Both the position numbers and the translations under genes were made by a program. The notes beneath the pieces were generated by a model that was not told where the DNA came from, did not search any database, and saw nothing but the letters and a program-made list of their open reading frames with translations. Below are positions 24,450 through 34,039 of a stretch of 34,611 nucleotides of DNA, in pieces. Every line of letters starts with the position of its first letter. Positions within the stretch are counted from its first letter, which is position 1. This DNA is from Spirochaetia bacterium (GTDB lineage Bacteria > Spirochaetota > Spirochaetia > DAHUYW01): positions 1-34,611 of the forward strand of contig JASHNV010000086.1 of assembly GCA_030041455.1 (NCBI GenBank), in the 5' to 3' direction.

Positions 24450-25238
24450 TTAGGCTCCTTGTTTCGACGGCTTCAGGTCTTTCAGCCGGAAGTCCGCCAG
24501 AAGAATATGCACATATTCCGCGGTTTTTTCCACTCCCGGCCGGTCCTCCTCCTCGATCGCCATGCCCTCGATCTGCGCGATGACGTCCGAGACCTGGTGG
24601 AGGAGAAAGGCCCCCTCGAGGACGAGGCGCTTTTCCTCCCATTCGATCTCCTTCTGGCTTTGCGGAAAGCGCATGAGGAGCGACTGGTAGCGACTGAGGC
24701 CCGGCGGCTGGTGGGCCGCGCCGCTGCAGAGCGAGTAGAGGCGCGGCTCGAGCGCAAGGCGAGGGTTGGCGTAGGAGGAGGGGAAGAGCTTCCGAAGGAC
24801 CCGGTCGAGGTGGGGCCAGTGCTCCTTGTCGAAGACGTCGAGCGCCCCGAAGAGCTTCCTCATCTCGAAGGAGGCCCGCTCGTCGATGAACATGTCGGGG
24901 TACTTCACGATCATCTGGCGGTTCTGCTCGAGAACCCGGTCGGCGAAGTCTCCGGCCGCGCCGCGAAGCGCCTTCTCCCGCCGCTTCTCCCTCCGCGCCC
25001 CCTCCTCCTCGCCGCGCTTCTCTTCGAGGAGCTTCAGGCGCTTGATGACGTCGAGCTCGGCGACCACGAAGCTGGTGAGGTCCACGCGCCGCTTTCGCGC
25101 CTCGAAGTAGCGGTCCTCGAAGGCGGTCTTCAGCGTGAAGGGCTTGAGAAAGGCGACGATGTAGTCGTCGTAGAGCTGCCTGATCTTCCCGATCGCCCGC
25201 TCGATCTCGTCGGGGGTCAGGGATTGCCGCTTCGCCGT
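24450..25238 (-). CDS. Conserved-looking protein of unknown function, start codon unusual
   Basis: The frame encodes a helical, charged protein (KRLKLLEEKRGEEEGARREK, then FADRVLEQNRQMIVKYPDMF and LFPSSYANPRLALEPRLYSL) with no domain, signal peptide or membrane helix that I recognise. The first ATG/GTG/TTG is a GTG at 25085 (211 residues), but protein-like sequence continues upstream without a stop (TPDEIERAIGKIRQLYDDYI, FLKPFTLKTAFEDRYFEARK). A perfect GGGAGG at 25247-25252 is followed, five and eight bases later, by two ACG codons, not ATG. I give the second ACG (25238) as the start; a CTG a few codons later is another option. It lies 70 bases after trpA and three bases before trxA. Confidence 0.7.
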   Translation of the reverse strand, partial: TAKRQSLTPDEIERAIGKIRQLYDDYIVAFLKPFTLKTAFEDRYFEARKRRVDLTSFVVAELDVIKRLKLLEEKRGEEEGARREKRREKALRGAAGDFADRVLEQNRQMIVKYPDMFIDERASFEMRKLFGALDVFDKEHWPHLDRVLRKLFPSSYANPRLALEPRLYSLCSGAAHQPPGLSRYQSLLMRFPQSQKEIEWEEKRLVLEGAFLLHQVSDVIAQIEGMAIEEEDRPGVEKTAEYVHILLADFRLKDLKPSKQGA

Positions 25239-25308
25239 CGTTCGTTCCTCCCGATCCTCTTCCAGGGAGCGTAGCGTCTCTCGGCGATTTGTTGAATAGG
25301 CGGAAGCT

Positions 25309-26080
25309 TCAGCCCGGGCCCGAGAGCGCGCGCACCCGCTCGCCCATCCGTCGCCTGAGACGCTCGGGATCGAGGCGCTCGGCGCCCCCTGGCGCCGCGG
25401 CGTCGAGGATGATCCGCACGAGCGCCGAGCCGACCACCGACGCGTGAACCTCGCTCCTGATCTCGGCGACCTGCTCCGGGCTCGAAACGCCGAACCCCGC
25501 GAGAATCCGGGCGCCGAGGGGCCTCAGGCGGTCGAGGAAGCGGTGGTTCTCGCTTCCGAGCGCCGTGTAGCGTCCGGTGATGCCCGCCCGGAGCGCGGCG
25601 TAGAGGTAGGCCGGCCGCATCGAGCGCACGAGCGCGAGCCTCTCCTCCGACACGTCCGGCGCCACGACGGGCACGATCTCGATCGCGCTCCGCGCGCCGA
25701 TCTCGTAGAGGCGCTCGTCGGAGCCCGGCATGAGGTCGGGCACGATGAGCCCGGCGGCGCCGGCCGCCTTCGCGCGCTCGACGAAGCTCTCGACGCCCCT
25801 CCGGACCACGAGGTTCGCATAGCTCATGATGAAGACCGGAACGCCCGCGAGCGCGCTGATCTCCCCGACGAGCTCGAAGCCCCGCGCCACGGTGAAGCCG
25901 GCCTCGAGCGCCGAGCTGCAGGCGGTCTGGATGAGGGGCCCGTCGGCCGAGGGGTCCGAGAACGGAAACTGGACCTCGAGGTAGCGGGCTCCCCCGTCGA
26001 TCATCCCGCGCGCGGCGGCGAGCGAGAGCTCGCGGCTCGGGAAAAACGCGACGAGGTGGGTCATGAGAGGCGAGCGCGCC

Positions 26081-26091
<11 letters not shown>
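25309..26091 (-). CDS. trpA: Tryptophan synthase alpha chain
   Basis: TrpA cleaves indole-3-glycerol phosphate to indole, which is channelled to TrpB. The 260-residue product has the catalytic acids Glu39 and Asp50 in YLEVQFPFSDPSADGPLIQ, matching Glu49 and Asp60 of Salmonella TrpA. Other motifs are VFIMSYANLVVRRG, GLIVPDLMPGSDE, IVPVVAPDVSEERL and ILAGFGVSSPEQVAEI. The ATG at 26091 overlaps the end of trpB by 11 bases, with GGAGG upstream inside trpB. A later in-frame ATG (26064) would remove the N-terminal residues. The long open frame above 26091 is Arg/Ser-rich and not part of the protein. Confidence 0.96.
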
Positions 26092-27303
<1,212 letters not shown>

Positions 27304-27307
<4 letters not shown>

Positions 27308-28764
27308 CCGCGCGCTCCGGCGCGCGAAGCCGCCTCGATCTCGCCGAAAAAGGCGCGGAGCTTCGCGGCGTCCTTCCGGCCGGGCGACGCTTCGAGGCCG
27401 CTTGAGGCGTCGACGAGCTCGGGGTTGAAGGCGAGGATGAGCTCCCGGACGTTCTCCGCGCCGATGCCGCCCGCGACCCAGAGCGGCCCGCGCGACCGCG
27501 CGGAGCGCAGGAGCTCCGGGCCGATCCGCTCGCCGGTTCCTCCGCGCATCCCCTCGCGGTACGCGTCGATGAGGACGCGCGGGCAGCGGTAGTCGGGGAT
27601 CCGCTCGACGTCCGCCGCGCCCTGAAGCCTGAGCGCCTTGTAGTAGGGAAAGGCGGTGCGCCAGCAGTCCTCGGGCCCCTCGTCGCCGTGGAGCTGGACC
27701 GCGTCGAGCGCTCCTCCGTCGAGGAGGCGCTCGACCTCCTCGGGAAGGCTCTCAGGCCCCCCCGAGGTGACGACCACGCCGACCTTTTGCGCGCGCGTCG
27801 CGCCGAGCGAGCGGACCGCCTCGGCGTCGGCGCGCCGCTTGCTCGGCGCGAAGATGAAGCCGAGAAGGTCGGCGCCGAGCTCGTCGGCGAGACGCGCGTC
27901 CTCGGCCCGCGTGAGGCCGCAGACCTTCACGAGGGGGCGCGCGGAGGAGAGGCGCCCGGCGTAGAGCCGATCCCAGAAGGGCCGCCGCTCGGCGCGGAGC
28001 CCCGAGAGAAGCGCCGGGATGAGCTCCGGGGAGCGCACGACGGATTCCCCCACGAGAATGCCGTCGAAGCCCGACGCGGCGGCGAAGGCGGCGTGCTCCT
28101 CCGAGGAGATCCCCGACTCGAAGACGGTCGCCGCCTTCCACGTGATCGCGCTCCGGGCGGCAAGCGGCGAGGCGAGGTCGACCACGAACGTGTCGAGATC
28201 GCGCGCGTTCAGCCCGACGAAGGCGGGCGCGAGCGGGGCGACCTTCGCCGCTTCGCCGGCCGCGTGGATCTCGACGAGGCTCGCAAGGCCGAGCCGCGAC
28301 GCGCGCTCGTGGAGCGCCGCGAGCTTCTCCTGGGAGAGCGCCGCCGCGATGAGGAGCACGGCGTCCGCCCCCGCCCGGTAGGAGGCGTCGATGTCCTCGG
28401 GCTCGAGGAGGAAGTCCTTCCGAAGGACGCAGAGCCCCGGATTGCGCCGTTTGACTTCGACGAGGTCGGAGAGCGACCCGGAGAAATGGTCCCGCTCGGT
28501 GAGGACGGAGACCGTCTTGACCCCGCGCGAGGCGTAGAGCGACGCCTGCGCGGGGGCGTCGAGCGCCGGGCTGATCGCCCCTTTCGAAGGAGAGCGGCGC
28601 TTGATCTCGCAGATGAGGAACCGCGCGCCCGAGCCCGCTCCGTCGCTCCGGCCGAAGGGGACGAGCGGAAGCTCCCGGGTCCTGGGGAGCGCGCAGCCCA
28701 TCGCGGGCCCCTCGGCGCGGAGGCGCTCGGCCCGCCTCGCGACGATCTCCTCGAGGACGCTCAT
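27304..28764 (-). CDS. trpCF: Fused indole-3-glycerol phosphate synthase / phosphoribosylanthranilate isomerase
   Basis: A 486-residue two-domain enzyme for steps three and four of tryptophan synthesis. Residues 1 to about 260 are TrpC: LICEIKRRSPSKG, SVLTERDHFSGSLSDL, VLRKDFLLEPEDI, LVEIHAAGEAAK, VGLNARDLDTF and FESGISSEEHAAF. Residues about 280-486 are TrpF: VKVCGLTRAEDARLADELGA, the core Cys region, FIFAPSKRRAD, VQLHGDEGPED and VAGGIGAENVRELI. Both halves keep their catalytic residues, so both should be active. The ATG at 28764 overlaps the stop of trpGD as ATGA. The frame runs on far upstream, but that part is an Arg-rich shadow of trpGD. Confidence 0.97.
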
Positions 28765-30359
28765 GCGAGCGCGGCCCCCGCCGCTCGGACCTCTTCGAGC
28801 TTCGCCAGGACCTTTCCCCCCTCGAGCGCCTCTTTCGCGAGGCGGAAGCCCTCTTTCAGGTCGGAAGCGATGCCGTAGACCGCGAGGCCCCCGGCCGCGT
28901 TGAGGAGCACGGCGGCGCGCACCGCCTCGGGCCCGCCTCCGGACAAAAGCTCCTTCGCGATCCTGGCGTTGTCCTGCGCGCTCCCGCCCTTGAGCTCGGC
29001 CGCCGGGTAGCGCTTGACGCCGATCTCGGCGGGGTCGAAGGAGCGCTCGTCGATCGCTCCGCTCTCGCCCAGCGTGACGATCCTCGTCGGCCCGCCGACC
29101 GAGATCTCGTCGAGGCCGTCGGCGCCGTGAACCACCATGACCCTCTTCAGACCGAGGAGGCGCGCCGCTTTCGCCACGGTGAGGCAGTGCTCGTCGGAGA
29201 ACACCCCGATGAGCTGGTACTCGGCGCCCGCCGGGTTCACGAGGGGGCCGAGCAGGTTCATGATCGTCTTGATGCCGAGCTCCCGGCGCACCGGCCCGGC
29301 GTGGCGCATCGCGCCGTGATAGAGCGGCGCGAAGAGGAAGGCGAAGCCGGTCTTCTCGATGAGCGCCTCGGAATCCTTCGGCTTGAGCTCGATCGGGACG
29401 CCGAGCTCCTTGTAGAAATCCGCGCTCCCGGAAAGCGAGCTCACCGCCCGGTTCCCGTGCTTCGCGACGCAGGCGCCGCAGGCCGCCGCGACGAGGGCCG
29501 CGAACGAGGAGATGTTGAAGGTGCCGAGCTCGTCGCCCCCGGTGCCGCACGTATCGAGGACGGGACGCGAGACGGCGAGGGGCGTGCGCTTCTGCTGCAG
29601 GACGCGCGCGCATCCGGCGACCTCCTCGGCGGCGATGCCCTTCGCGTTGAGCGCGACGAAGTAGCCCGCGATGCTCGAGGCGTTGAGGTTCCCCTCCGTG
29701 AGCTCGGCCATGAATCCCTCCGCCTCCTTCTGCGAGAGGCTCTCGCGGCGGATGATCTTCGCGAGGTTCTCCTTCACGGGGTACGGCTCGCGCTCGTAGC
29801 TCAGGAAATTCTTCAGGATCTGCTTGCCGAACTCCGAGGCGACCGACTCGGGATGGAACTGAATCCCCTCGACGAGAAGCTCCCGGTGCCTGACTCCCAT
29901 GATCTCGCCGTCGAGGGAGGTGGCGCTGACCTCGAGCTCGGGGGGAACCTTCGCCGGATCGATGACGAGCGAGTGGTAGCGGGTGAAGACACCGGTCGCG
30001 GGGAGGGTACGGAAAAGCCCCCGTCCGTCGAGCTTGATGCTCTCGGTCTTCCCATGGACGAGGCGGCGCGCCGGGACGATCGAGCCTCCGAAGGCGTAGC
30101 CGATCGCCTGGTGGCCGAGGCAGACGCCGAGGATCGGCACCTTGCCCGCGAAGCGCCGGATGGCGTCGACCGTCACGCCGGCTTCCTCCGGCCTCCCGGG
30201 GCCCGGGGAGATGATGATCCCCTCGGGACGGAGCGCCTCGATCCCGTCGCAGGTGATCCGATCGTTCCGCACCACCTTGATCTCCTTCTTCGTGAGCTCG
30301 GTCAGGTACTGGTAGATGTTGTAGGTGAACGAGTCGTAGTTGTCGATGAGCAGGTACAT
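28761..30359 (-). CDS. trpGD: Fused anthranilate synthase glutaminase / anthranilate phosphoribosyltransferase
   Basis: A 532-residue fusion. Residues 1 to about 195 are the glutamine amidotransferase TrpG, starting MYLLIDNYDSFTYNIYQYL, with IISPGPGRPEEAG, the nucleophile Cys80 in ILGVCLGHQAIGYAFGG and His169/Glu171 in GIQFHPES. Residues about 196-532 are TrpD: DTCGTGGDELGTFNISSFAA, AKHGNRAVSSLSGSADFYKELG and MRHAGPVRRELGIKTIMNLLGPLVNP. TrpG feeds ammonia to TrpE; TrpD adds the phosphoribosyl group to anthranilate. The same fusion makes up TrpD of E. coli. The ATG lies one base after the trpE stop (TGACATG). Confidence 0.98.
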   Translation of the reverse strand: MYLLIDNYDSFTYNIYQYLTELTKKEIKVVRNDRITCDGIEALRPEGIIISPGPGRPEEAGVTVDAIRRFAGKVPILGVCLGHQAIGYAFGGSIVPARRLVHGKTESIKLDGRGLFRTLPATGVFTRYHSLVIDPAKVPPELEVSATSLDGEIMGVRHRELLVEGIQFHPESVASEFGKQILKNFLSYEREPYPVKENLAKIIRRESLSQKEAEGFMAELTEGNLNASSIAGYFVALNAKGIAAEEVAGCARVLQQKRTPLAVSRPVLDTCGTGGDELGTFNISSFAALVAAACGACVAKHGNRAVSSLSGSADFYKELGVPIELKPKDSEALIEKTGFAFLFAPLYHGAMRHAGPVRRELGIKTIMNLLGPLVNPAGAEYQLIGVFSDEHCLTVAKAARLLGLKRVMVVHGADGLDEISVGGPTRIVTLGESGAIDERSFDPAEIGVKRYPAAELKGGSAQDNARIAKELLSGGGPEAVRAAVLLNAAGGLAVYGIASDLKEGFRLAKEALEGGKVLAKLEEVRAAGAALA

Positions 30360-30360
30360 G

Positions 30361-31803
30361 TCAAACCTCCAAACCGAGCACGGAGGCGAGCGCGCGAAGC
30401 TTTTCGTTGGTTTCCTCGTACTCGCGCTCGGGAACCGAGTCGGCGACGACCCCGGCGCCGGCTTGGAGGATCATGGTGTCGCCGGTCTTCAGGCCGCTTC
30501 GAATGGTGATGCAGGTATCGAGGCTGCCGTCGGCCTCGATGTAGCCGACGAGGCCCGCGTAGAAGCGGCGCGGCGCGCGCTCGATGCGGTCGAGGATCTC
30601 GATCGCGCTGATCTTCGGCGCTCCCGACACCGTTCCGGCGGGGAAGGTCGAGCGGATCGCGTCGATGCCGGTCCTGCCCGCGGCGAGCTGCCCTTCCACC
30701 TCGGAGACGATGTGCATGACGTGCGAGTAGCGCTCGATCTCCATGTACTTCGTGACCTTGACGCTTCCCGGCGCGCAGATCCGCCCGAGATCGTTCCGCG
30801 CAAGGTCGATGAGCATGAGGTGCTCGGCACGCTCCTTCTCGTCGGCGAGGAGCTCCGCCTCGAGCGCCTCGTCCTCCGCTTGGTCCCGGCCGCGCTTGCG
30901 CGTCCCGGCGAGGGGCCGGATGACGGCCCTGCCGTCCTTCACCTTCACGTGCACCTCGGGCGACGAGCCGAACAGCTGGTAGCCGCCGAAATCGAGGTAG
31001 AAGAGGTAGGGCGACGGGTTCTTCGACCTCAGGTTCTTGTAGGCCTGAAGAGCGCCGAGATCCGTCGCGATCGTGAGCCTGCGCGAGAGCACGCCCTGGA
31101 GGAGATTGCCCTTCACGATCTCCTCTTTGACCTCCCGGACGCCGTCGAGGAACTCCTCGCGCTCCCGGGCGTCCGGGCGGTGCTCGGCGTGATGGTTCCG
31201 CGTGTCCCTCGCGAGGTAGTTGAAGTCGAGGTCGTTCATCTTCTCCTCGGTCGCGCGGAGCGCGGCCTCGAGGTCGATCTCGTGCTCGTTGTAGTTGCAC
31301 CCGACGAGGTAGATGATGTCGGTGTAGTGGTCGAAGATCACGAAGACGTGCCCGAACAGGAAGCAGGCGTCCGGAAGATCGAGGGGATCCTCCTTGGGCC
31401 TGAAACGGATCGTGTCGCAACGCGCGGAGAACTCGTAGGACAGGTAGCCGATGCCGCCCGCCGGGATCGGGAGATCCTGGTGAAGCGGCGTGTGCTGCCT
31501 CGCGAAGGCCATCAGCACGTCGAGGATGTCGCGCCCGGTCGTCTCGACGGCGCGGCGCTCCCCGTCCGCCTCCATCGTGATCTCCCCGCCGCGCTGCGAG
31601 ACCTGAAAGGCCTCCACCGCCATGAGGAGCGAATAGCGCTCCTTGCCCTTCTTGAACGAGGAGCTCTCGAGGATCACTTTCGCCCCGAGCTTGCGCGCGA
31701 GGGTGTAGGGCGTGAAGCGCTCCCCGGGGACGATCTTGATCACCGTGTCCTGCCGGACCCCCGCGGCCGTGCGGAGCGCGTTCTTCTCTTCGGTCTGCGT
31801 CAT
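30361..31803 (-). CDS. trpE: Anthranilate synthase component I
   Basis: TrpE makes anthranilate from chorismate with ammonia from TrpG. The 480-residue product shows the tryptophan feedback-site motif in AKVILESSSFKKG, and the chorismate-binding core GNLLQGVLSRRLTI, LFGSSPEVHVKV, IRPLAGTRKRGRD, HLMLIDLARNDLGRIC, HVMHIVSEVEGQL, FPAGTVSGAPKISA and GYIEADGSLDTCITIRS. The ATG at 31803 has GGAGG nine bases upstream; a longer frame begins at 31830, inside the leader next to the attenuator T-run, and is less likely. It is the first structural gene of the operon. Confidence 0.97.
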   Translation of the reverse strand: MTQTEEKNALRTAAGVRQDTVIKIVPGERFTPYTLARKLGAKVILESSSFKKGKERYSLLMAVEAFQVSQRGGEITMEADGERRAVETTGRDILDVLMAFARQHTPLHQDLPIPAGGIGYLSYEFSARCDTIRFRPKEDPLDLPDACFLFGHVFVIFDHYTDIIYLVGCNYNEHEIDLEAALRATEEKMNDLDFNYLARDTRNHHAEHRPDAREREEFLDGVREVKEEIVKGNLLQGVLSRRLTIATDLGALQAYKNLRSKNPSPYLFYLDFGGYQLFGSSPEVHVKVKDGRAVIRPLAGTRKRGRDQAEDEALEAELLADEKERAEHLMLIDLARNDLGRICAPGSVKVTKYMEIERYSHVMHIVSEVEGQLAAGRTGIDAIRSTFPAGTVSGAPKISAIEILDRIERAPRRFYAGLVGYIEADGSLDTCITIRSGLKTGDTMILQAGAGVVADSVPEREYEETNEKLRALASVLGLEV

Positions 31804-31834
31804 GAAACCCAACCTCCGAAATCGTCTCAAGGAT

Positions 31835-31868
31835 AAAAAAACCGCGCGGGGCTGCCGACCCGGCGCGG
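31835..31868 (-). terminator. trp attenuator (intrinsic terminator in the leader)
   Basis: On the minus strand CCGCGCCGGG (31859-31868) pairs with CCCCGCGCGG (31842-31851) with one C-C mismatch, loop TCGGCAG, followed by seven T (31835-31841), about 32 bases before trpE. Upstream, GCGCGG at 31903-31908 is complementary both to the terminator's 5' arm (CCGCGC, 31863-31868) and to CCGCGCGA at 31873-31880, allowing alternative folds. Confidence 0.82.
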
Positions 31869-31929
31869 CTTGTCGCGCGGCGGATCCGGCTCGGGGACCC
31901 GACCGCGCGAAGACAGCAAGCGGCTCCGG

Positions 31930-32028
31930 CTATTCCCCGGGCCGCCACCAGCGCGAGCGCAGAGCTTTCCCCGATGCGTCGGTGCGGCCGGGACCGGGTC
32001 GGTTCTCGCGCGAGCTGTTTCTATTCAT
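31930..32028 (-). CDS. trpL: trp operon leader peptide with tandem Trp codons
   Basis: A 32-codon open frame starts at ATG 32028 and ends at TAG 31930. Codons 27 and 28 are TGG TGG (31945-31950), in SRWWRPGE at the C-terminus; Trp is otherwise absent. It lies between the trp promoter and the attenuator, as expected of a leader whose slow translation under tryptophan starvation prevents termination. The ribosome-binding site is weak (TAAG about 10 bases upstream), and the untranslated leader is only about 10 bases. Segments next to the Trp codons (GCGGC) and just past the stop (GCCGC) can pair, like the 1:2 stem of the E. coli leader. Confidence 0.85.
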   Translation of the reverse strand: MNRNSSRENRPGPGRTDASGKALRSRWWRPGE

Positions 32029-32045
32029 AGTAACACTTATCGGAC

Positions 32046-32074
32046 AATGTAGCCGACACCGGCCGTTTTGTCAA
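32046..32074 (-). promoter_or_regulatory. Sigma-70-type promoter of the trp operon
   Basis: On the minus strand TTGACA (32069-32074), a 17-base spacer, TACATT (32046-32051). Transcription should start near 32039, about 10 bases before the leader peptide ATG. I see no clear TrpR-like palindrome over it. Confidence 0.75.
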
Positions 32075-32102
32075 CAGCGTTTTTTCCGGGCGCCCGGCGT
32101 CC

Positions 32103-32126
32103 GAGGACCCTGCCGAGGTGGTCCTC
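32103..32126. repeat. 7-base inverted repeat between the ABC operon and the trp promoter
   Basis: GAGGACC (32103-32109) and GGTCCTC (32120-32126) are perfectly complementary with a 10-base loop. A second palindrome, CCGGGCGCCCGG, lies at 32086-32097. Neither has a T-run on the minus strand, so termination of the ABC transcript here is uncertain. Confidence 0.5.
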
Positions 32127-32154
32127 AGGACGTCGTCGCCGTGCTTGGAAGGGA

Positions 32155-32172
32155 GATGAGCCCGGGCTCATC
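32155..32172. repeat. Perfect 18-base palindrome over the ABC ATPase stop codon
   Basis: GATGAGCCC followed directly by GGGCTCATC. It includes the TGA of the ATPase gene (32168-32170). As RNA it folds into a short hairpin; as DNA it could bind a dimeric regulator. Confidence 0.6.
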
Positions 32173-32983
32173 GTGGCCTGCCGGGGTACCGGGGTCCGGG
32201 ATCCCGGAAATCGGGGAGGACGATGGGCCGCTCGGGCTGCCCGGGGAGGCCGACCACCCGGACGCTCCGCTCGTAGGCGTCAAGGAGCTCTTCGGAGCCA
32301 AGCACCTCCAGGGGGGGTCCCGCGCGGAGGATCCGTCCGCCTTGCAGGAGCGCGAGGCGATCCGCGAAGGCCGAGGCGAGATTGAGGTCGTGGAGCACGA
32401 CGAGGACGCCCGCGCCCCTCCGCGCGAGCTCGCGGATGCCGGCAAGGGCCGCGGCCTCGCGATGGATGTCCAGATGGACGGTCGGCTCGTCGAGGAGAAG
32501 GAGCTCAGGCTCCTGCGCGAGGGCGCGGGCGAGGACGGCGCGCTGCGCCTCCCCGCCTGAGAGCTCGCCGAGCCTACGGTCCGCGAGCGCGTCGAGACCG
32601 AAGGCGGCGAGCGCCTCCTCGGCGATCCTCGCGTCGCGCGCCCTCATATCCCCCCAGAAGCCGGCGAAGGGGGCGCGTCCCATCTCGACGATCTCCCTCA
32701 CGGTAAAGAGCGGCGGAACGATCCCGGACTGGAGGACGACAGCGACCCGCCGTGCCATCTCGCGCCGGCTCCAGCTCGAAAGCGGCCGGCCGAACAGGCG
32801 AACCTCTCCTGAGAACGGACGAAGGAGGCCGGCCGCCGCCCGGATGAGGGTCGATTTCCCCGCGCCGTTCGGGCCGACGAGGCAGACGAGCTCGCCGGAA
32901 CCGACGCCGAGCGCCGCGTCGATGAGCGCGGGCTTTCGGCCGTAGCCCGCAGTGAGCCGTTCGCACACGAGGGGATCCGCCAT
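32168..32983 (-). CDS. ABC importer ATPase, vitamin B12/iron-chelate type
   Basis: The 271-residue product is an ABC ATPase with Walker A GPNGAGKST (37-45), a Q-loop AVVLQSG (81-87), the signature LSGGEAQ (141-147), Walker B LLLLDEP (161-167) and the switch His in VLVVLHDLNLA. It belongs to the BtuD/FecE/FhuC group that powers uptake of B12, haem or ferric siderophores. It starts 12 bases after the permease gene and, with the permease and binding-protein genes, makes a complete importer. The substrate cannot be told from sequence alone. The tail (residues about 230-271, Pro/Arg-rich) is longer than usual. Its stop lies in an 18-base palindrome. Confidence 0.95.
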   Translation of the reverse strand: MADPLVCERLTAGYGRKPALIDAALGVGSGELVCLVGPNGAGKSTLIRAAAGLLRPFSGEVRLFGRPLSSWSRREMARRVAVVLQSGIVPPLFTVREIVEMGRAPFAGFWGDMRARDARIAEEALAAFGLDALADRRLGELSGGEAQRAVLARALAQEPELLLLDEPTVHLDIHREAAALAGIRELARRGAGVLVVLHDLNLASAFADRLALLQGGRILRAGPPLEVLGSEELLDAYERSVRVVGLPGQPERPIVLPDFRDPGPRYPGRPR

Positions 32984-32995
32984 CCTGAAGGCCCC

Positions 32996-34039
32996 TCAGA
33001 CCAGGTTCCGCTTCTGCCTGAGCAGAAGCGCGACGAAAAGCGGCACCCCCACGCACGCCGTCACGACGCCGAGCGGGATCTCGCGGGGAGCGAGGAGCGT
33101 CCGGGCGACGAGGTCGGCCAGGATGAGGAAGATCCCCCCGAGGAGCCCCGACATCGGGATGAGGAAGCGGTGGTCGGGCCCCCACACGAGCCTCACGGCG
33201 TGGGGAACGACGAGCCCCACGAAACCGACGATCCCGCTCACCGAGACTGCGGCCGCGGTGGCAAGCGACCCGCCGAGGATCAAGACGAGCCGCAGGCGCT
33301 CCACCCCGAGGCCGAGGGCCGCCGCCTGGTCGTCGCCGAGCTGGAGCACATTGAGCTTGTAGGAGCAGGCGAGAACGAGCGCGAGGCCGAAGGCGGCGAA
33401 CGGCGCGATCTCCTCCACCTGTCTCCACGTCGCGCGCGAGAGGCTTCCCATGATCCAGCTCAAGATCTCCACGGATCGGAAGGCGTCGCGCGCCGAGAGC
33501 ATGAGCAGGGTCGTCCCCGCGGAAAAGAGCGAGCCGAGCGCGACGCCCGCGAGGATCAGGAGGGTGATCGATGTCCGCCCGCCGATCCGGGAGACGCCGT
33601 AGGCGAGCACGGTGGCGAGGAGCGCGAAGCCGAAGGCGGCGGTCGGAACCGCGCCGACCTCGCTCCAGGGGAACCGCCACGTAAGCGCGATCGCAAGCGC
33701 CGCGCCGAGCGAAGCGCCCGAGGAGACTCCCACGAGATAGGGATCGGCAAGGGGATTGCGGAAGAGCCCCTGGTACGCGGCGCCTACGACGCCCAGGACG
33801 GCGCCGACGACGAGCGCGAGAACGACGCGCGGAAGGCGAATGGAGAGGACGATCGCGGCTTGCGCGGGGTCGACGGTGCCCCGGGTTCCGAGAAGCCCCG
33901 CCCAGAGGACGCGGCCGACCGCGCCGAACGGGATCCCGACCGAGCCGACGGAGGCCGCGGCGAGGAGCGCCGAGAGGAGCACGACGAGCGCGAGGGCAAG
34001 CGCGGGGCCCCTCCGCGCCGACGGACCGGCCAGGGGCAT
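32996..34039 (-). CDS. ABC importer permease, BtuC/FecCD family
   Basis: The 347-residue product has about ten hydrophobic segments and the FecCD/BtuC signatures: LSIRLPRVVLALVVGAVLGV, AYQGLFRNPLADPYLVGVSS, GASLGAALAIAL, ILAGVALGSLFSAGTTLLML, WIMGSLS, GFVGLVVPHAVRLVWGPDHR and LADLVARTLLAPREIPLGVVTA. Two copies probably form the membrane channel, with two ATPases on the inner side. The ATG at 34039 overlaps the binding-protein stop by one base (TGATG), so the genes are translationally coupled. The open frame upstream of it is a Gly/Arg-rich shadow. Confidence 0.96.
   Translation of the reverse strand: MPLAGPSARRGPALALALVVLLSALLAAASVGSVGIPFGAVGRVLWAGLLGTRGTVDPAQAAIVLSIRLPRVVLALVVGAVLGVVGAAYQGLFRNPLADPYLVGVSSGASLGAALAIALTWRFPWSEVGAVPTAAFGFALLATVLAYGVSRIGGRTSITLLILAGVALGSLFSAGTTLLMLSARDAFRSVEILSWIMGSLSRATWRQVEEIAPFAAFGLALVLACSYKLNVLQLGDDQAAALGLGVERLRLVLILGGSLATAAAVSVSGIVGFVGLVVPHAVRLVWGPDHRFLIPMSGLLGGIFLILADLVARTLLAPREIPLGVVTACVGVPLFVALLLRQKRNLV

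Noticed and set aside
28765-29613. A 769-residue form of trpCF reaching into trpGD
   Set aside because: The added part is an Arg-dominated frame antiparallel to no gene but lying over trpGD in another frame; the ATG at 28764 matches TrpC and overlaps the previous stop as ATGA.
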